In this document: positions 11,303-22,367 of the stretch, in pieces
How the letters are laid out: each line of letters starts with the position of its first letter
Position numbering within the stretch: the stretch's first letter is position 1
Assembly: GCA_001579985.1 (NCBI GenBank)
Contig: LRSR01006970.1
Coordinates: 1-31,535, forward strand
Length of the DNA stretch: 31,535 nucleotides
Reading direction: 5' to 3'
Source: Hypsibius dujardini
Taxonomy: Eukaryota; Tardigrada; Eutardigrada; Parachela; Hypsibiidae
Notes under the pieces: generated by a model
What the model was told of the DNA's origin: nothing
Databases searched by the model: none
The model's input: only the letters and a program-made list of their open reading frames with translations
Translations under genes and position numbers: made by a program

Positions 11303-12054
11303 TCGGTATAATGACCACTGGTCGTTACTCGTTAGTTATGCTGCCTAGTTAGTAAACAAATGTTTTTTTCTGAACAACAACATAATAATTATGAAATTAT
11401 GTCGATCCCTTGTTGTGCTAAAATAGAATAAAGAGATTTCATTCGCGATTGAGACGGGTGCGGTGCTGCACCCCTTGGCTTGGGCTACGAGTCTCCCTCC
11501 CCTTCCCCTTCCCCTTTCTCTTTCCTCTTTGCGGCTAGATTTGGTTTTACGAGTGCTGACCAATTTCCCTTTGAAAGATTATAACAAACATGATAATTTG
11601 GAAAGCCCATCTGTTCCTCAGTCTCGAGGAATACAACCCTGACGTTTGGACATCGGTCACGTAAATGGTCTAACCAAAACTCAAGGGGTGAAGAAAAAAG
11701 GGGACGTTTTGTTTCTTTCGCTCAAGATTCGTGCGGGCAGGGCCCAATATTTAGGGTTTCAATTATTTTCTGAAAAGGAAACTTAAAGAATTCTAAAAAA
11801 ACCAATCTTCAGTTTAATAAATAAGGGAACAACGGTCAACATCGAAAAACCGAAAGTGGGAGAAAACAAGAAGTGGGAAGAGGAGGGGGCTTGTAGCATA
11901 AGCCGCACCCCTTGACCTACCCCTGGGCGCCTCGTGTAGCTTCCTTGAATATTGAGGGCGGGATCACCCCTCACTACAAATCAGCTGTGCGCAGTACTAG
12001 TATTTGTTTATTCATTCCCATTTGTCCCTTTTTGATTCGTCTCATCGATCAACC
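11303..12054. other. Intergenic region between divergent genes
   Basis: Upstream region of ALG1 on the plus strand. It holds a pyrimidine-rich run at about 11488-11530 (CCCCTTCC-type) and two short GC-rich patches at 11455-11480 and 11905-11935. No TATA box or coding segment is convincing. Confidence 0.5.
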
Positions 12055-13948
12055 ATGGCCAATTTAAATCAGGAGATGGATTTGAAATACGTGAAAAGCC
12101 TGCTGAAGAAGAAGAACGAGAGCCAGCCTAAGCCGCGGCAGCGAGCATTGGTGATGGTTCTGGGAGATATTGGGTAAGCAAATCAAGCAATCAATCGATG
12201 GCGTATCCGGTCACTGCATTACTCGTCATTTACGTCCGTCATTCCATCAATCAATCAACGGATATGGCACAAAGTGCTCTGTCTGTGAACTCATCAATCA
12301 ATCGCTGGCTTTCCCTTGCAGCCATTCGCCACGAATGCAATACCACGTCAGTTCACTGGTCAAGGAGGGTTTCGACGTGGACTTTGTCGGATTCCGGCGT
12401 GCGTGACATACTTTTTTCTGCAGACATTTTTGTTAGGATGGAATGACCGGATTTGTTGTTGCTATAGATAGCGAACCGCGTGCGGAAATATTGAAAAGCC
12501 CTGCCGTGGAGATCAAAGTGCTCAGCGATGTACCTGCTGCGCTTCGAGGTTGGTCTTGCGCTACTAATTTTTTGGGCCGATTATTACATAGTCAAGGGCT
12601 CAAAAATCAGGTTCGAAATGGGTTTATCGGTGGATCGGCGTGAAAAATTGAAAGATCATAAACTACGGCAATCAAGCAATCAATTACTCAGCCGGTAACT
12701 GCCGGTTAACTATGTTGCGGCAATCAATCAAGCGACCAAGAACTCAGCTGGCATACTGCCCATTAACTGTGTTACGGCAATCCGATCCATTTATTGTTGT
12801 TTAAATGTATATATAGAATATTATAAACAGCTAAAAAGTGAGATTATGATCTTAAATAAAATATATTACTATTTTATTTAAACTATAAAAATAGAAATCA
12901 ATTTTTTAAAAGCAGATTTTTATTTAAAATCAATAAATTAAATTTAAATATTAGAAAATTTATTTTAAAAACCTTATTGAAAATGCTTTTATTTTAAATT
13001 AAATAAATTGTGTATTTAAATAAACTTTGCCGATAGATTTGAGTTTATTTTTTATTTTATTCAATCAGGTTATTTAAACAACACTAGATCCACCACTCAG
13101 TGTCGTAATTTGATATCGGTTTTATCAATCAATCAAATCATTCGTGATAATATGAGTATATGCGTGAAGGGCTTGATTGTTTTACCGCTCTCTAAGCATC
13201 TTTGATTTTCTTTCCAGGTCTTCCACGCTTATTGTATTATCCCATAAAAGTAGTATGGCTGGTCTTGTCACTGCTGTGGACGATGTGGAATCTCCAATCG
13301 CCAGATCTCATTTTAATTCAGGTATACGCGCACACTTTTACATCTGGTCCAGTCTTCATTTGTTGATTGGTGTATTATGTGACCGAGGGCTCTCTGTCTG
13401 GCGTCTCACCAAGGCAGAGTCACCATCTGTTGTTGTTTCCGCAGAATCCTCCCACCATTCCGGTTGTGTTCTGTGCTTTCCTGGCCAACTATTACTGGCA
13501 AGCTGCTGTCGTGGTCGACTGGCATAACTACTCGCACACCATTCTGGCCATGAACTTGAAAAGACGTGGACTGCTTCAGAGGTTTCTGTTGGCCGCTTCG
13601 GAATTAGCTGAAAAAGTAGCAGCGCAGTATTCTGACCTAAACCTTTGTGTGACCAAGGCCATGGCCGCAGACATGAAGCGTCGCTGGAATGCCAAGTTAG
13701 TCTTCCTTTTCTTTTATCTGTCTGTATATCTTTGTATACCAAGCAAACGCTTTGGGTTGAATCAGTCGGGTGGCGGAGGGCGCCACGAGTGTAAATTGTA
13801 AACAACACTCATTCAGCTTCACACACACCGCCTGCGGCGCCCTCCGCCACCCGACTGATTCAACCCATGTAGTGATTCAACCCAAAGCGTTTGCCTGGTA
13901 CTGGTTGATCTGTTTATGGTCTACCGTTTTGTTGGTTTGTCTCTCGTC

Positions 13949-13983
<35 letters not shown>

Positions 13984-15609
13984 GGTTGGCTAAATATCTG
14001 TCTGTATGCCTGTCTGCTTATCTGTCTGCCTGCCTGTCTGTCTGCCTTTTGTCTGCCTTTTGTCTGCCTTTTGTCTGTGTGCTTCTCGAACCGCCTCTGT
14101 GTCTTCCAATTATTAGCATTATTGAATGTAACATTTCTCTTTTGTTAGTGCGACTACTTTATACGACCGACCGCCAGATGATTTTGGAACGTTCGACAGT
14201 ATGGAAGGACGTCATTTCCTGTTTATGAAACTGGGCGGTGTTTCTTCTGCATTCAGGTGCGTGCCTATTTTTGTCTTGCTCCCCCCCCCGCTTTGAGCTT
14301 TCATATCCAAAGTGTCTACCTTAAACTTGCTGTGCAGAAGCGAAGATGTTACCTCCACCGGCACCGAAACTGCATTTACGAAGAAGGACCTGGGCAAAGG
14401 AGTCTCTCTGAAAGCCAATCGCCCCGTACTGCTTGTCAGCAGCACCAGCTGGACAGAAGATGAGGACTTTGGATTACTATTCGACGCCTTGAAGTTGTAT
14501 GACGATACGGCGCGAAAATCGCCTGAAAAATACCCGAAAATTCTTCTTGTGGTCACTGGTGCGTTTGAAATTACTGGTGTGTCTGTTAGTCTATTTTTTA
14601 CCTGCCTGCATGCATATCCTTAGTTAGATGTCGTTCTTGCTGCCTGTCTGCTTGTCTGTCTGTCTGTCTGTCTGATCATTTGCCTGTTTCTGTTTTTCTG
14701 TATGCCTGTCTGTCTGACTGTCTGATTATTTCTCTGTGTTTGTTTGTCTGTCTGACTGACTGCCTGTGTTTGTTTGTATGTTTCTTCAATCGGCTTGGGT
14801 GGGTCTATCTGCGGTCGGTCTGTCTGTCTGTCGGTTTGACTGTGTGTTTGTTGGTGTTGTCACTGTTTTCGTTGCAGTCAATTAATAATTTTTATTCGTG
14901 TTCACAATTAGGAAAAGGACCGCTCAAAGATTTCTACATGTCAAGAGTGAAGCAAGAACCACTAGAGACGGTCGCGATTACAAGCTTCTGGTTAGAGACC
15001 GCTGATTATCCTCGTTTGCTCGGTACGGTCGCCATTTATATTTTCCCTTTTAATATATCAGTTTTCTCTGATCCGGCCTTTTTCCCCGCAGGTTCTGCTG
15101 ACTTGGGGGTGTGTCTCCACTTTTCGTCTAGCAGTCTGGACTTGCCTATGAAGGTGGTGGACATGTTCGGATGCGGAATCCCGGTCTGCGCCGTTAAATA
15201 TGACTGGTAATTTCCCCATGATCTCCAGCCATCCCGTTTATTGCTTATTTTTCTGTTTCTCCTCGCTTACAGCATCGAAGAACTAGTCCAACCGAACTCG
15301 AACGGACTGCTTTTCACCTCACCGGACGAGCTCTGTCAGCAGTTCCTGACACTCCTAGCTGGTTTCCCGAATACGAAAAGCAACCTTCTAGCGAGACTGA
15401 AGGCTGAAGTGCAGACCTTCCGACAGACATCATGGCACAGCAACTGGATGAATGTCGCTGAGCCGGTGCTCACCGCCGCCGTGGAGCGGCGGAAGCGGAA
15501 TGTTGTGCCGAGCCGGCAGCGACTGGCGTATGCCTTACTGGGCTTGGCGCTCCTTATCGTACCTTTCGTTTTATCGTTTCAATTACTCGGATCAGTTTTT
15601 GGGCGTTGA
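12055..15609 (+). CDS. ALG1: ALG1 beta-1,4-mannosyltransferase with a C-terminal membrane anchor
   Basis: Adds the first mannose to GlcNAc2-PP-dolichol on the cytosolic face of the ER, from GDP-mannose. Ten exons: 12055-12173, 12322-12398, 12468-12548, 13218-13321, 13445-13695, 14149-14256, 14338-14558, 14912-15022, 15092-15206 and 15273-15609. Joined length is 507 aa, with consistent phases. Motifs: [12 protein letters not shown] near the N-terminus, [20 protein letters not shown], and [19 protein letters not shown] in the donor-binding half. The start ATG sits in ACCATGG. The first 30 residues are hydrophilic, whereas yeast and human ALG1 begin with a membrane helix. Instead the last 28 residues (after [14 protein letters not shown]) are strongly hydrophobic and end eight or so residues before the stop, as in tail-anchored proteins. 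Confidence 0.95.
12665..12790. repeat. Diverged tandem repeat of about 57 bp in ALG1 intron 3
   Basis: Two units begin CGGCAATCAA and run through ...ACTCAGC...AACTGTGTT-type sequence. A third start, CGGCAATCC, follows at about 12775. The units also contain the CAATCAA motif seen elsewhere in the window. Confidence 0.55.
12791..13085. other. Very AT-rich part of ALG1 intron 3
   Basis: Nearly all A/T with many TTTAAA and ATTTAAAT blocks and no coding potential. It lies inside the 669-nt intron 12549-13217. Confidence 0.7.
13737..13900. mobile_element. MITE with TA ends, copy 1 of the CCAAGCAAACGC family, in ALG1 intron 5
   Basis: The left end TACCAAGCAAACGCTTTGGG is mirrored by the right end, whose reverse complement reads TACCAGGCAAACGCTTTGGG. 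An inner inverted pair GTGGCGGAGGGCGCC / GGCGCCCTCCGCCAC makes the whole element fold. TA borders fit Tc1/mariner-type MITEs. A second copy lies at 30859-31078. Confidence 0.8.
13940..14085. repeat. (TCTG)n microsatellite in ALG1 intron 5
   Basis: Imperfect TCTG units follow the MITE and end in three copies of TCTGCCTTTTG at about 14039-14075. The tract is in TCTG sense relative to the gene. Confidence 0.88.
14640..14870. repeat. Degenerate TCTG-rich tract in ALG1 intron 7
   Basis: A long tract of TCTG, CCTG and TTTG units in the sense orientation fills most of intron 14559-14911. The open frame across it, rich in Cys, Leu and Ser, is not a gene. Confidence 0.85.
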
Positions 15610-15845
15610 GAATACATCAGCTTTCGCATTCCGTCAGAGAGACTGTCAATGAGACAGGCATGCAGGCACAGATGGACAGACAGACAGACAGACGAACGGA
15701 TGTGGAACAGGCAGGCAGTCAGACAGACGGGCAGGCCAACAGACAAACAGCGAGATATGCAATAATTTTTGTACGAAGTGTTACATGGTCTCGGATTGCA
15801 TAAAATCAGATCAGTCCTCTTCGCTGTGTTCTTCCAGGCAATTTT
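15610..15845. other. Short convergent intergenic gap with CAGA tract
   Basis: 236 bp separate the ALG1 stop (15609) from the four-TM gene stop on the other strand (15846). A degenerate CAGA/GGCA tract covers about 15650-15760. The two 3' UTRs probably share this stretch. Confidence 0.7.
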
Positions 15846-16299
15846 CTAAATGGCTGAAATCAGTGGGTTATAGTTCCGTGTGCAGACCTTTTGGAATCCA
15901 TAAATAGCGCCGATGAAACTCCCAATCATTTCCACGCAGTAGGGCAGTATCATTGCGCCGAGGAGGCCCATGATGTTGTAGTAGCCGTTCTCGTAGTCGC
16001 AGATGTGGTCGAATGTGTTGGCGTAGGGAAATCCTTTGCAGCTGCACCGCAGAGACAGACAAGTGTAAACAGCTGAGTTTGTTTTATCGCGGTCTTTTTT
16101 GTAGTTTAAGTGTCAGGTACTTACAGTTGCGGGTAGTCGAACCGCATTCGGTCCAGCGAGTAGCCGATCCATCCTATCATAAAAGCACCTACGAAACGTC
16201 AGACGTATTGTCACATGATACTGTATAACAGGCAGTCAGGGACGCGGACTGGGAGACAAATGGATGGGAAGGAATGTAAACACAGACAGACAGACGGGC

Positions 16300-16331
<32 letters not shown>

Positions 16332-16917
16332 GAGACAGACAGACAGACAGACAGACAGTTAGACAGTCAGACAGGCTAACCAATAGTCAGATGAAGACGT
16401 AGATTCTCAGACACGGACGTCACTGGTTTAACGATGGACGTACTGGCAACTATGTTAACTACGCTTAAAGATGCAAAAACTGTGAAGCGAACATGCCGCC
16501 GGGCGGGATCCAAGACTGTTTGTCTGGCGATAATTCCAGTGACCGCAGTAATGACGAACAGGAACCCCAGCCAGACTCCCGGCAGTGACTCTCCAAACAG
16601 CATGAACTGATTATTCCGGTATCTCAAGTGCTCCACACTCCGTACATAAAACAGTTCTGCAAATAGACGTCATTTAAATACTCAAATTTCGTTCAACACC
16701 CGGTCAACATAAACCCATAGACATTAATTTCATAAAAGGTGATACGCTATGTAGAATACACAGTAAACGTATGCAGATATTCGAAAGAGTGAAACTTACG
16801 ACCCACTTCGAGCGCAGCCACAAAAACGGCAGAAAAGAAATTGGCGAAAATGACGAAAATAGTGCTATAACTGTTCCGGTCATAGCGTTCGCTGCTTATT
16901 CTCTCCTTCCGGTCCAT
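15846..16917 (-). CDS. Four-transmembrane protein, CD20/MS4A-like (paralog A)
   Basis: Four exons: 16917-16800, 16656-16381, 16188-16125 and 16041-15846, ending in TAG and giving 217 aa with all phases consistent. Four hydrophobic segments are seen: residues about 16-38, 69-88, 100-120 and 175-205. The second begins SLPGVWLGFLFVITAVTG. The length, the four segments and the PGxWLG start of helix 2 recall CD20-like (MS4A) proteins, but this is a weak match. It shares the exon-1 phase and the helix-2 motif with the gene at 18532-19725, so the two look like a tandem duplication. Function is unknown. An earlier in-frame ATG at 16974 is possible. Confidence 0.7.
16275..16378. repeat. (CAGA)n microsatellite in paralog A intron 2
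   Basis: Tetranucleotide tract that reads TCTG in the sense of the gene, occupying about half of the 192-nt intron 16189-16380. It begins almost at the donor. Confidence 0.9.
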
Positions 16918-17216
16918 TATACTCCAGCAGCGCAGCAGAATAAGGTAGTCACAATCCAAATATGATGATACCACAGGTTTCTTCTCTCCGGCTGTTACAA
17001 AAATTATTCGCAGTTGTTCATATAATTAGAACGAACGGTCAAAGGAAACTAAATCCATCATGTGTGCAGAGAGAAGGATAATAACGCCAGGATGCTAAGT
17101 ACTTTTTTTCTCCAGACCTTTCAAAATTGTCAGTCCGAGCGGCTGCAACAGCACATGCGCTCAATGTGTTCGAGTACATTTTTGAGGCATGAGTCTGTCC
17201 CTCTCTTTCGTATACT

Positions 17217-17341
17217 ACACACGTGGCAAAAACTTTGTGCTAACCGAGTTAAGCCATTTAACTCAGACTGTGCATAAAGCCTTGCATGGAACGAGTTGCA
17301 TGGCTTAGTTCGATCAGCGCAAGGTTTTGGCCACGTGTGTA
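17217..17341. repeat. Foldback repeat with CACGTGGC ends
   Basis: The left end ACACACGTGGCAAAAAC (17217) is mirrored at 17325-17341, whose reverse complement is ACACACGTGGCCAAAAC. A second nested stem joins GCATAAAGCCTTGCATGG to sequence around 17290. The end motif recurs in the element at 27411-27733. Confidence 0.75.
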
Positions 17342-17644
17342 TGTCCCTCCAACGTCTCCACAGTCACAGTCACAGACGAGGTCTCCCACACCTCGTTTTT
17401 GTTTGCGTAGACCAATATAACCGTATCATATTTTTATTATCTCCCTGGCCGATTGTGACTTTGCCCTCATCAAACACATACCTTTATTCACGGTACTACT
17501 GATATGACCCACGATGGCTTGTCTACGATGGCTAGTCTGGTACCCGGGTGCCTTAATACTTTATAGAACGAAGAGGACATGTACCACAACTATAGCTCAC
17601 TCTAACCCATTTGAACACAAAATACCTCCGCTTTATTTTTTACA

Positions 17645-18197
17645 GTAGCACAATATTAGTGATGGTTTATAAAATGCATTTCATCGAGGACTAGATCAGA
17701 ATTTTTTTTGGCAAAATTTCACAAGTGGGAAAAAACACTGAAAGGTTCCATTTTCATTGATCTTTCTTCACTGAAAAAATGGCGATTTATCGAAATGCAT
17801 TAAATACAATTATTTTGCCACTATCCCATCGAAATTTAATTTGGCATCAACCAATTATTATTCGGATGTAAAGGGGCGGAGCTATGGAGAGTCTTTAAAA
17901 GAGGGCTGAAAATTCCAGCGAAGCGTTCCAGAGTTGAGCATATACTTTAGCTCCGGCCCCGCCCCCTGATGTCAACAAATATTTGGATGATGCCAATCGA
18001 TTTCAAATCAATTTTTGCTGAGACAGTGTTACAATAATTGTATTTATTACATTTCGATAAATCGCTATTTTACAGTGAAAATAAAAGAAAATGGAATCTT
18101 TCAGTGTTTTTTCCCACCTGTGAAATTTTACCAAAAAAATTTTTGATTTAGTCACCGTTGAAATAAACTTTATAAATCATAACCAAAATTATACTAC
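17645..18197. repeat. Long inverted repeat (foldback element), arms about 260 bp
   Basis: The left half 17645-17910 and the reverse complement of 17930-18197 share many blocks: AAATTTCACA(A/G)GTGGGAAAA, GCGATTTATCGAAATG and the GGGGCGG(A/G)GC core. It has no coding content. It is probably a MITE of several hundred bp, with age shown by scattered mismatches. Confidence 0.8.
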
Positions 18198-18288
18198 ATT
18201 AAAAAAATAAAGAGGAGGCATTCTGCGTTCCACCCATGAAAAAGGTCCCAAGTCAGTCACGAGAGAGCGATCCCGTTCTAAAGTCACT

Positions 18289-18343
18289 GAAACCCGAATT
18301 TGGGACTCTATTGAAACCCGAATTTGGGACTCTATTGAAACCC
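18289..18343. repeat. 24-bp tandem repeat, about 2.3 copies
   Basis: The unit starts GAAACCCGAATTTGGGACTC and the copies are identical. Each unit has the internal palindrome CCCGAATTTGGG. It lies about 190 bp downstream of the paralog B stop. Confidence 0.9.
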
Positions 18344-18531
18344 AAAGAACTGCTGTTAATCGTCGGTAGCATTTTGATGTATTCCGTATAACGGTACTAA
18401 GTTACACGGAGCTTTGGTATAGATCAGAATTCTAGCAGTACGCGTACAAAACCGATACAGCGGCAGTGTATATAAAAATAATTCAGAAAAGTTAAAAAAC
18501 GAATACAAGGAAAAAATTAATTCAGTTCAGT

Positions 18532-19725
18532 TCACAGTTCAGTGGTCAATAAGGGCATGGACATGCGTAGATTGTCCCGCGACGGTACCATGATGATACT
18601 CGTCCTGGGCTTGAACGCGCCGCTTTTCAGCTCGACAAACGCCCGCTCGGAGCAGCACAGGCAGAGGAACCGCGCGGCGATCGCGACCGTCACCACGAGG
18701 GAGACCACCTCCATGACGGTCAGTCCCATCAAACAAGCGCCGAGGATGAAGAGCGCTTCAATGTCCAGTTTGTTGCGGACAATGTAGAACTGACTGAACT
18801 GAAAGTCCACCGCCTGGTTGGGGTCGGTGGTGAAGCGTTGCTTGAGCCACAGCCATATCTTGAAGTGCCGGATGAAGAGAGCGTCAAAGTAGATCACCGC
18901 CACGGCCAGTCCGAGGGAGATGGCGCAGGCCGCGACGAGGAGCATCGGGAAGACCGGAGATTGCAAGAGCCGTCGGGAGAAATGGACGGCCAAAGCGCCA
19001 GTGAGGAGAAGCGCGACGCCGAGCCACAGGCCGGGAGAGATGCTCATGAAGCGACCCTCTTGGGTGTTACGAATCTCCAGGTATGCTGTGACTGTACAAT
19101 CATATATACACAGATGTAATGAGGAGTTGATAGTCATATCAAACAGAACTGCCAGGAATAGTGCAATTTTTTTAAATTATAAAATTTTGTGTATTTTTAT
19201 ATTTTTGTGTAATTTTATTTTAAATATTTACTAGACTTCAACGTATTTTTATACAGAAGTCAAAGTGAGGTAAACATAAAATAAAACTATACATCAGTAA
19301 ATTTATTAAAAATATAAACAATTAAGAAATCAATATTAAAATTTAGTGTGAAGTATGAAATATAATTTTAAATGCATGAATTTAAGAAAGATTAAGAAAT
19401 TATTGACTATCAAATTCAAGTAAAGCAGTAATAGTCAAGTAAAAGATAAAATCACCCGTGATAAAGTATAAGTAGATCAATAATGATCAGTAATACTCGT
19501 GTCAGTCAACCATGAACAATAGAATTCTACATACATAAATATAATTAAAATTAGCGGACAAAAAAATCAATATATATTAAAGTATATGTACGTATATATC
19601 ATATTTTAAATATATTTAATTGATCGAATTAACTTACTCAATGCCTGAGCAATGCAAATCAGTATACCGCTGGTCAGGTGGATCGCTCCAAGTGCATGGA
19701 GAGCCGAGTGGTGCGTCCGACACAT
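18532..19725 (-). CDS. Four-transmembrane protein, CD20/MS4A-like (paralog B)
   Basis: Two exons: 19725-19638 and 19085-18532, joining in phase 1 and giving 213 aa. Exon 1 starts ATG TGT CGG and encodes helix 1 (AIHLTSGILICIAQAL). Exon 2 holds helix 2 (SPGLWLGVALLLTGALAV), helix 3 (residues about 80-105) and helix 4 (about 135-170), followed by a Ser/Pro/Arg-containing tail. Spacing between helices 1 and 2 and the phase-1 join match paralog A. Unlike A, the region after helix 2 has no introns, and the coding DNA is more GC-rich than its surroundings. CD20-like membership is tentative. Confidence 0.68.
19086..19637. other. AT-rich intron of paralog B
   Basis: This 552-nt intron is strongly A/T-biased with no ORF and no recognisable element. 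Donor GTAAGT at 19637-19632, acceptor CACAG ending at 19086. Confidence 0.6.
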
Positions 19726-20110
19726 CCTTTAACTTAGTTTCCCCGTTGGTTGTTATGCTCCATACAGACACGACTGTGCGGTGGAATTGTCATCCAGACA
19801 GACGATGAACGCTCAAAGAGATGGAACGTCCTTCTCATGTCTATCCGAATTAGAACACAGTAGATGGACAGGGATGGTTCGTTCAAGCAAGCAGCAGTAC
19901 AGGACGGAGAACAACACAACGTGGGAATGCAGCGTGACAGAGAGGAAATGCCGTATAAACTAGCTAGAACGTCTATACTGCCGTCAGTCAAATGTGCCAT
20001 GTGTGGTTCGTCACGCTGAGAAAATCATGCAGCAGCGCCCACATTTCTCATGTTTGCTTTCTCCTACAGCCGATGTTCATATCGTATCGCTGTTTGAGAT
20101 AACCGTTTAC

Positions 20111-21451
20111 TCATCTCACATCCCAGTCGTATGCGTACGACGACGACCTCGAGTATTCGGGTACACTGAGGTAGAAAAACGTACCGCAGAGCAGGCAACG
20201 ACGAACAGGTGGCACAGGGTATTTCCGTACAGTACAGTTGGGGCCGGACAAACTTTGGTACAGTTGTGTAGAAACATCGCGCATCTCGAGATGGTTCAGA
20301 GCTGTGACAAGTGTCGCGGGGACGGTCTGGTACTGTCGGACTTGGTATTGGGCATCGGCGTCCACTCCTTCCATCAACACTTCCGGCAGGGGTCCGATGG
20401 CATGACTAAGGTACCACAGTTTCTGGTGCACACTGTCATCCTGAAACGAATGAAAAAAATTGCCGCTAGGAGTGCGAAGTACAAGTAGCGGGTAAACGAA
20501 AAACGAATAGCTAAACAGCCATATGGCTTCTCGACAAGGTCCATCAAACGATTAGCAGCGCGATAGACAGCAGACACGTTATGGAAAGCAGAGCGTGTTT
20601 CATCTGGCGCTCACCAAATTAGACCAATTCAGTCGTCGCCCATTTCGGCGAAATAAGAGATCCACAACGACGCATCCAAGTATCCAGAAATCGATCGGTT
20701 TGGACCATGAAGAGCCTGAAACCCACAGGGAAATTGTAGTGCCACCTTCACCTCAAATGGGGATCTCATGTGATGTCTGTGATTACTGCAATCGCATCCA
20801 AGGGAACTGAATAATGCAGCGAGTGGTCTCTTCCGCGTTCCTTCACTTCTGCAATGAAGTCCAGTAGGCTCATTCCGAGTCGTCCCATAATAATGACGTC
20901 TCGCTGCGCGACGCGAAAGATGTCAATGACTCGCAGGACCGGTATGGGCTTCGCTTTACGGCGCTCCCTCTTCTGTTTTTCTCACATACTATTTAAGATG
21001 TCCATTTCAATCCGTTCCCAAGTGCTGCGGCGTTTGGTGCGGCGGTAATCCGTTGTAACACCTTGGTGACGCAAAAAGAGGAGGATTGCTCGGGATTCGG
21101 ATGGTGGGGATCTTTGACCTGATATATTTGTCCCATCGCCCCTATATGTACTGCGAGAGAAAAATTAATTTCACCACAGACAATGGACAAACAGACAGGC
21201 AGACAGAGAAACAGACAGACAGATAAACAGACAGACGGACAGACGGACGGACGGACAGACAAACAGAAAGACAGACAGACAAGCAGAATACCGTGAATTT
21301 TGCTGAATGGTTCCTGAGGTTGCTAGCGATCTCCGTCAATAATATTACCTGCAGCAGCAGCTTCCGCTTCCTGTATCTTTTTGAGGGGGTTTTTTACAGG
21401 GCGCGCTACACTGGAAGCGCGCCTTTTGCTTTGTTGGGTCGTTGGAGCCAT
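20111..21451 (-). CDS. Unrecognised multi-exon protein
   Basis: Exons proposed: 21451-21349 (start MAPTTQQSKRRA, basic then Ala-rich), 21118-20990, 20929-20787 and 20440-20111, giving 234 aa in frame. Readable segments include ESRAILLFLRHQG, DIFRVAQRDVIIMGRLGMSLL and LWYLSHAIGPLPEVLMEG. They look like folded helical protein but I recognise no family. The intron 20930-20989 (60 nt) is inferred because reading straight through meets TGA shortly after DILNS. The last exon may instead splice out at 20185, where a GTACGT donor follows CRRCLLC-like cysteines. No membrane segment is seen. It starts about 900 bp from the acetyl-CoA synthetase start, in divergent orientation. Confidence 0.5.
21185..21290. 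repeat. (CAGA)n microsatellite in the first intron of the unrecognised gene
   Basis: Tetranucleotide tract with CGGA interruptions at 21235-21258. It reads TCTG in the sense of the gene at 20111-21451. Confidence 0.9.
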
Positions 21452-22367
21452 GGCTGAACCATCGAAATCAAATCACACTAATTAATGCCTTTAAAAAAAA
21501 AACAGAAAAATTGTAGCTCGTTGTTACAGACGGCAGAGCTTATTGTCAGCATCGCGATGGGCACTCAGCCACTCATCGAAAAATAATTCGCAAGATCTTG
21601 CCTTGATCGAATACGACTGCGGAAATGAAATTTCCCAAAGCGAAGACGCCAGTTAGATGTAACGTGGAAAATAGTCTGACGAAAACGCAATACAGAAATG
21701 AGGAAAAAAAATTAACCTGGACGTCTGGAACAGACAATGTACAGATAAAATAATCCTTCAATCCTCTTGACGCGTGGCCTTCAAACGGTTATGAGGAATT
21801 CGAATGAAATACAGTAAGTTTAGGAGAACAAAGATCTTTTGCGTAGTTTTTGCTCATCAATCTTTAGCAGTCAGTTCAATGCTCTTAGCTTATTTGTTAA
21901 TGAAAGACGCGGCACGCTAGCGACCCAATGGACTCTTCACAAAAAAATATGCTACACTGTAGTTTCCCGTCCCACTAAAATTGTGCTCGGCGCTGTCCAA
22001 TACAAATGAAGGTGGCGCCACCAACTCAGCCTACTCAGCTATATTACAGCGCTTGTACAGTAGAAACGCATGTTCAGCCTCGGCCGCGCTACCAGCTGAC
22101 AAGCGGCATTTCTATAGTGTCTGTGCCACAGAGTTGCGATCAGCTGATTGACGCACAAATTCTGTTGATACTTTTTCGCGCAGCAATGCAATACAATAGG
22201 TGTCCGACAACAACACCCTGTAGGTTTATACAGTATTTCCCCATCGAAAAATCGTGACGTATTATTATTGCGCTTTTCAACGCCTAATTCAATCACGGGG
22301 TTGATTGATAAATTGCTTGATTGCGGGAATTTCCATTGTATATATTCATTTGTTCGCTGGACATAAT
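21452..22367. other. Divergent intergenic region, candidate shared promoter
   Basis: Separates the starts of the unrecognised minus-strand gene and the acetyl-CoA synthetase. I see no element, no clear TATA box and no convincing gene. An ATTG-rich patch (ttgattgataaattgcttg) lies at 22302-22320, about 50 bp before the synthetase ATG. Confidence 0.5.

Larger units (their letters stand above)
16918..18531. other. Gap between the two four-TM genes, filled by foldback repeats
   Basis: Holds no convincing gene. Contents are an inverted repeat at 17217-17341, a long inverted repeat at 17645-18197 and a 24-bp tandem at 18289-18343. Confidence 0.65.

Noticed and set aside
20976-20990. In-frame TGA read as selenocysteine or recoded codon in the unrecognised gene
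   Set aside because: A strong donor GTATGT starts just before it, and a 60-nt intron to 20930 restores the frame, which is simpler.
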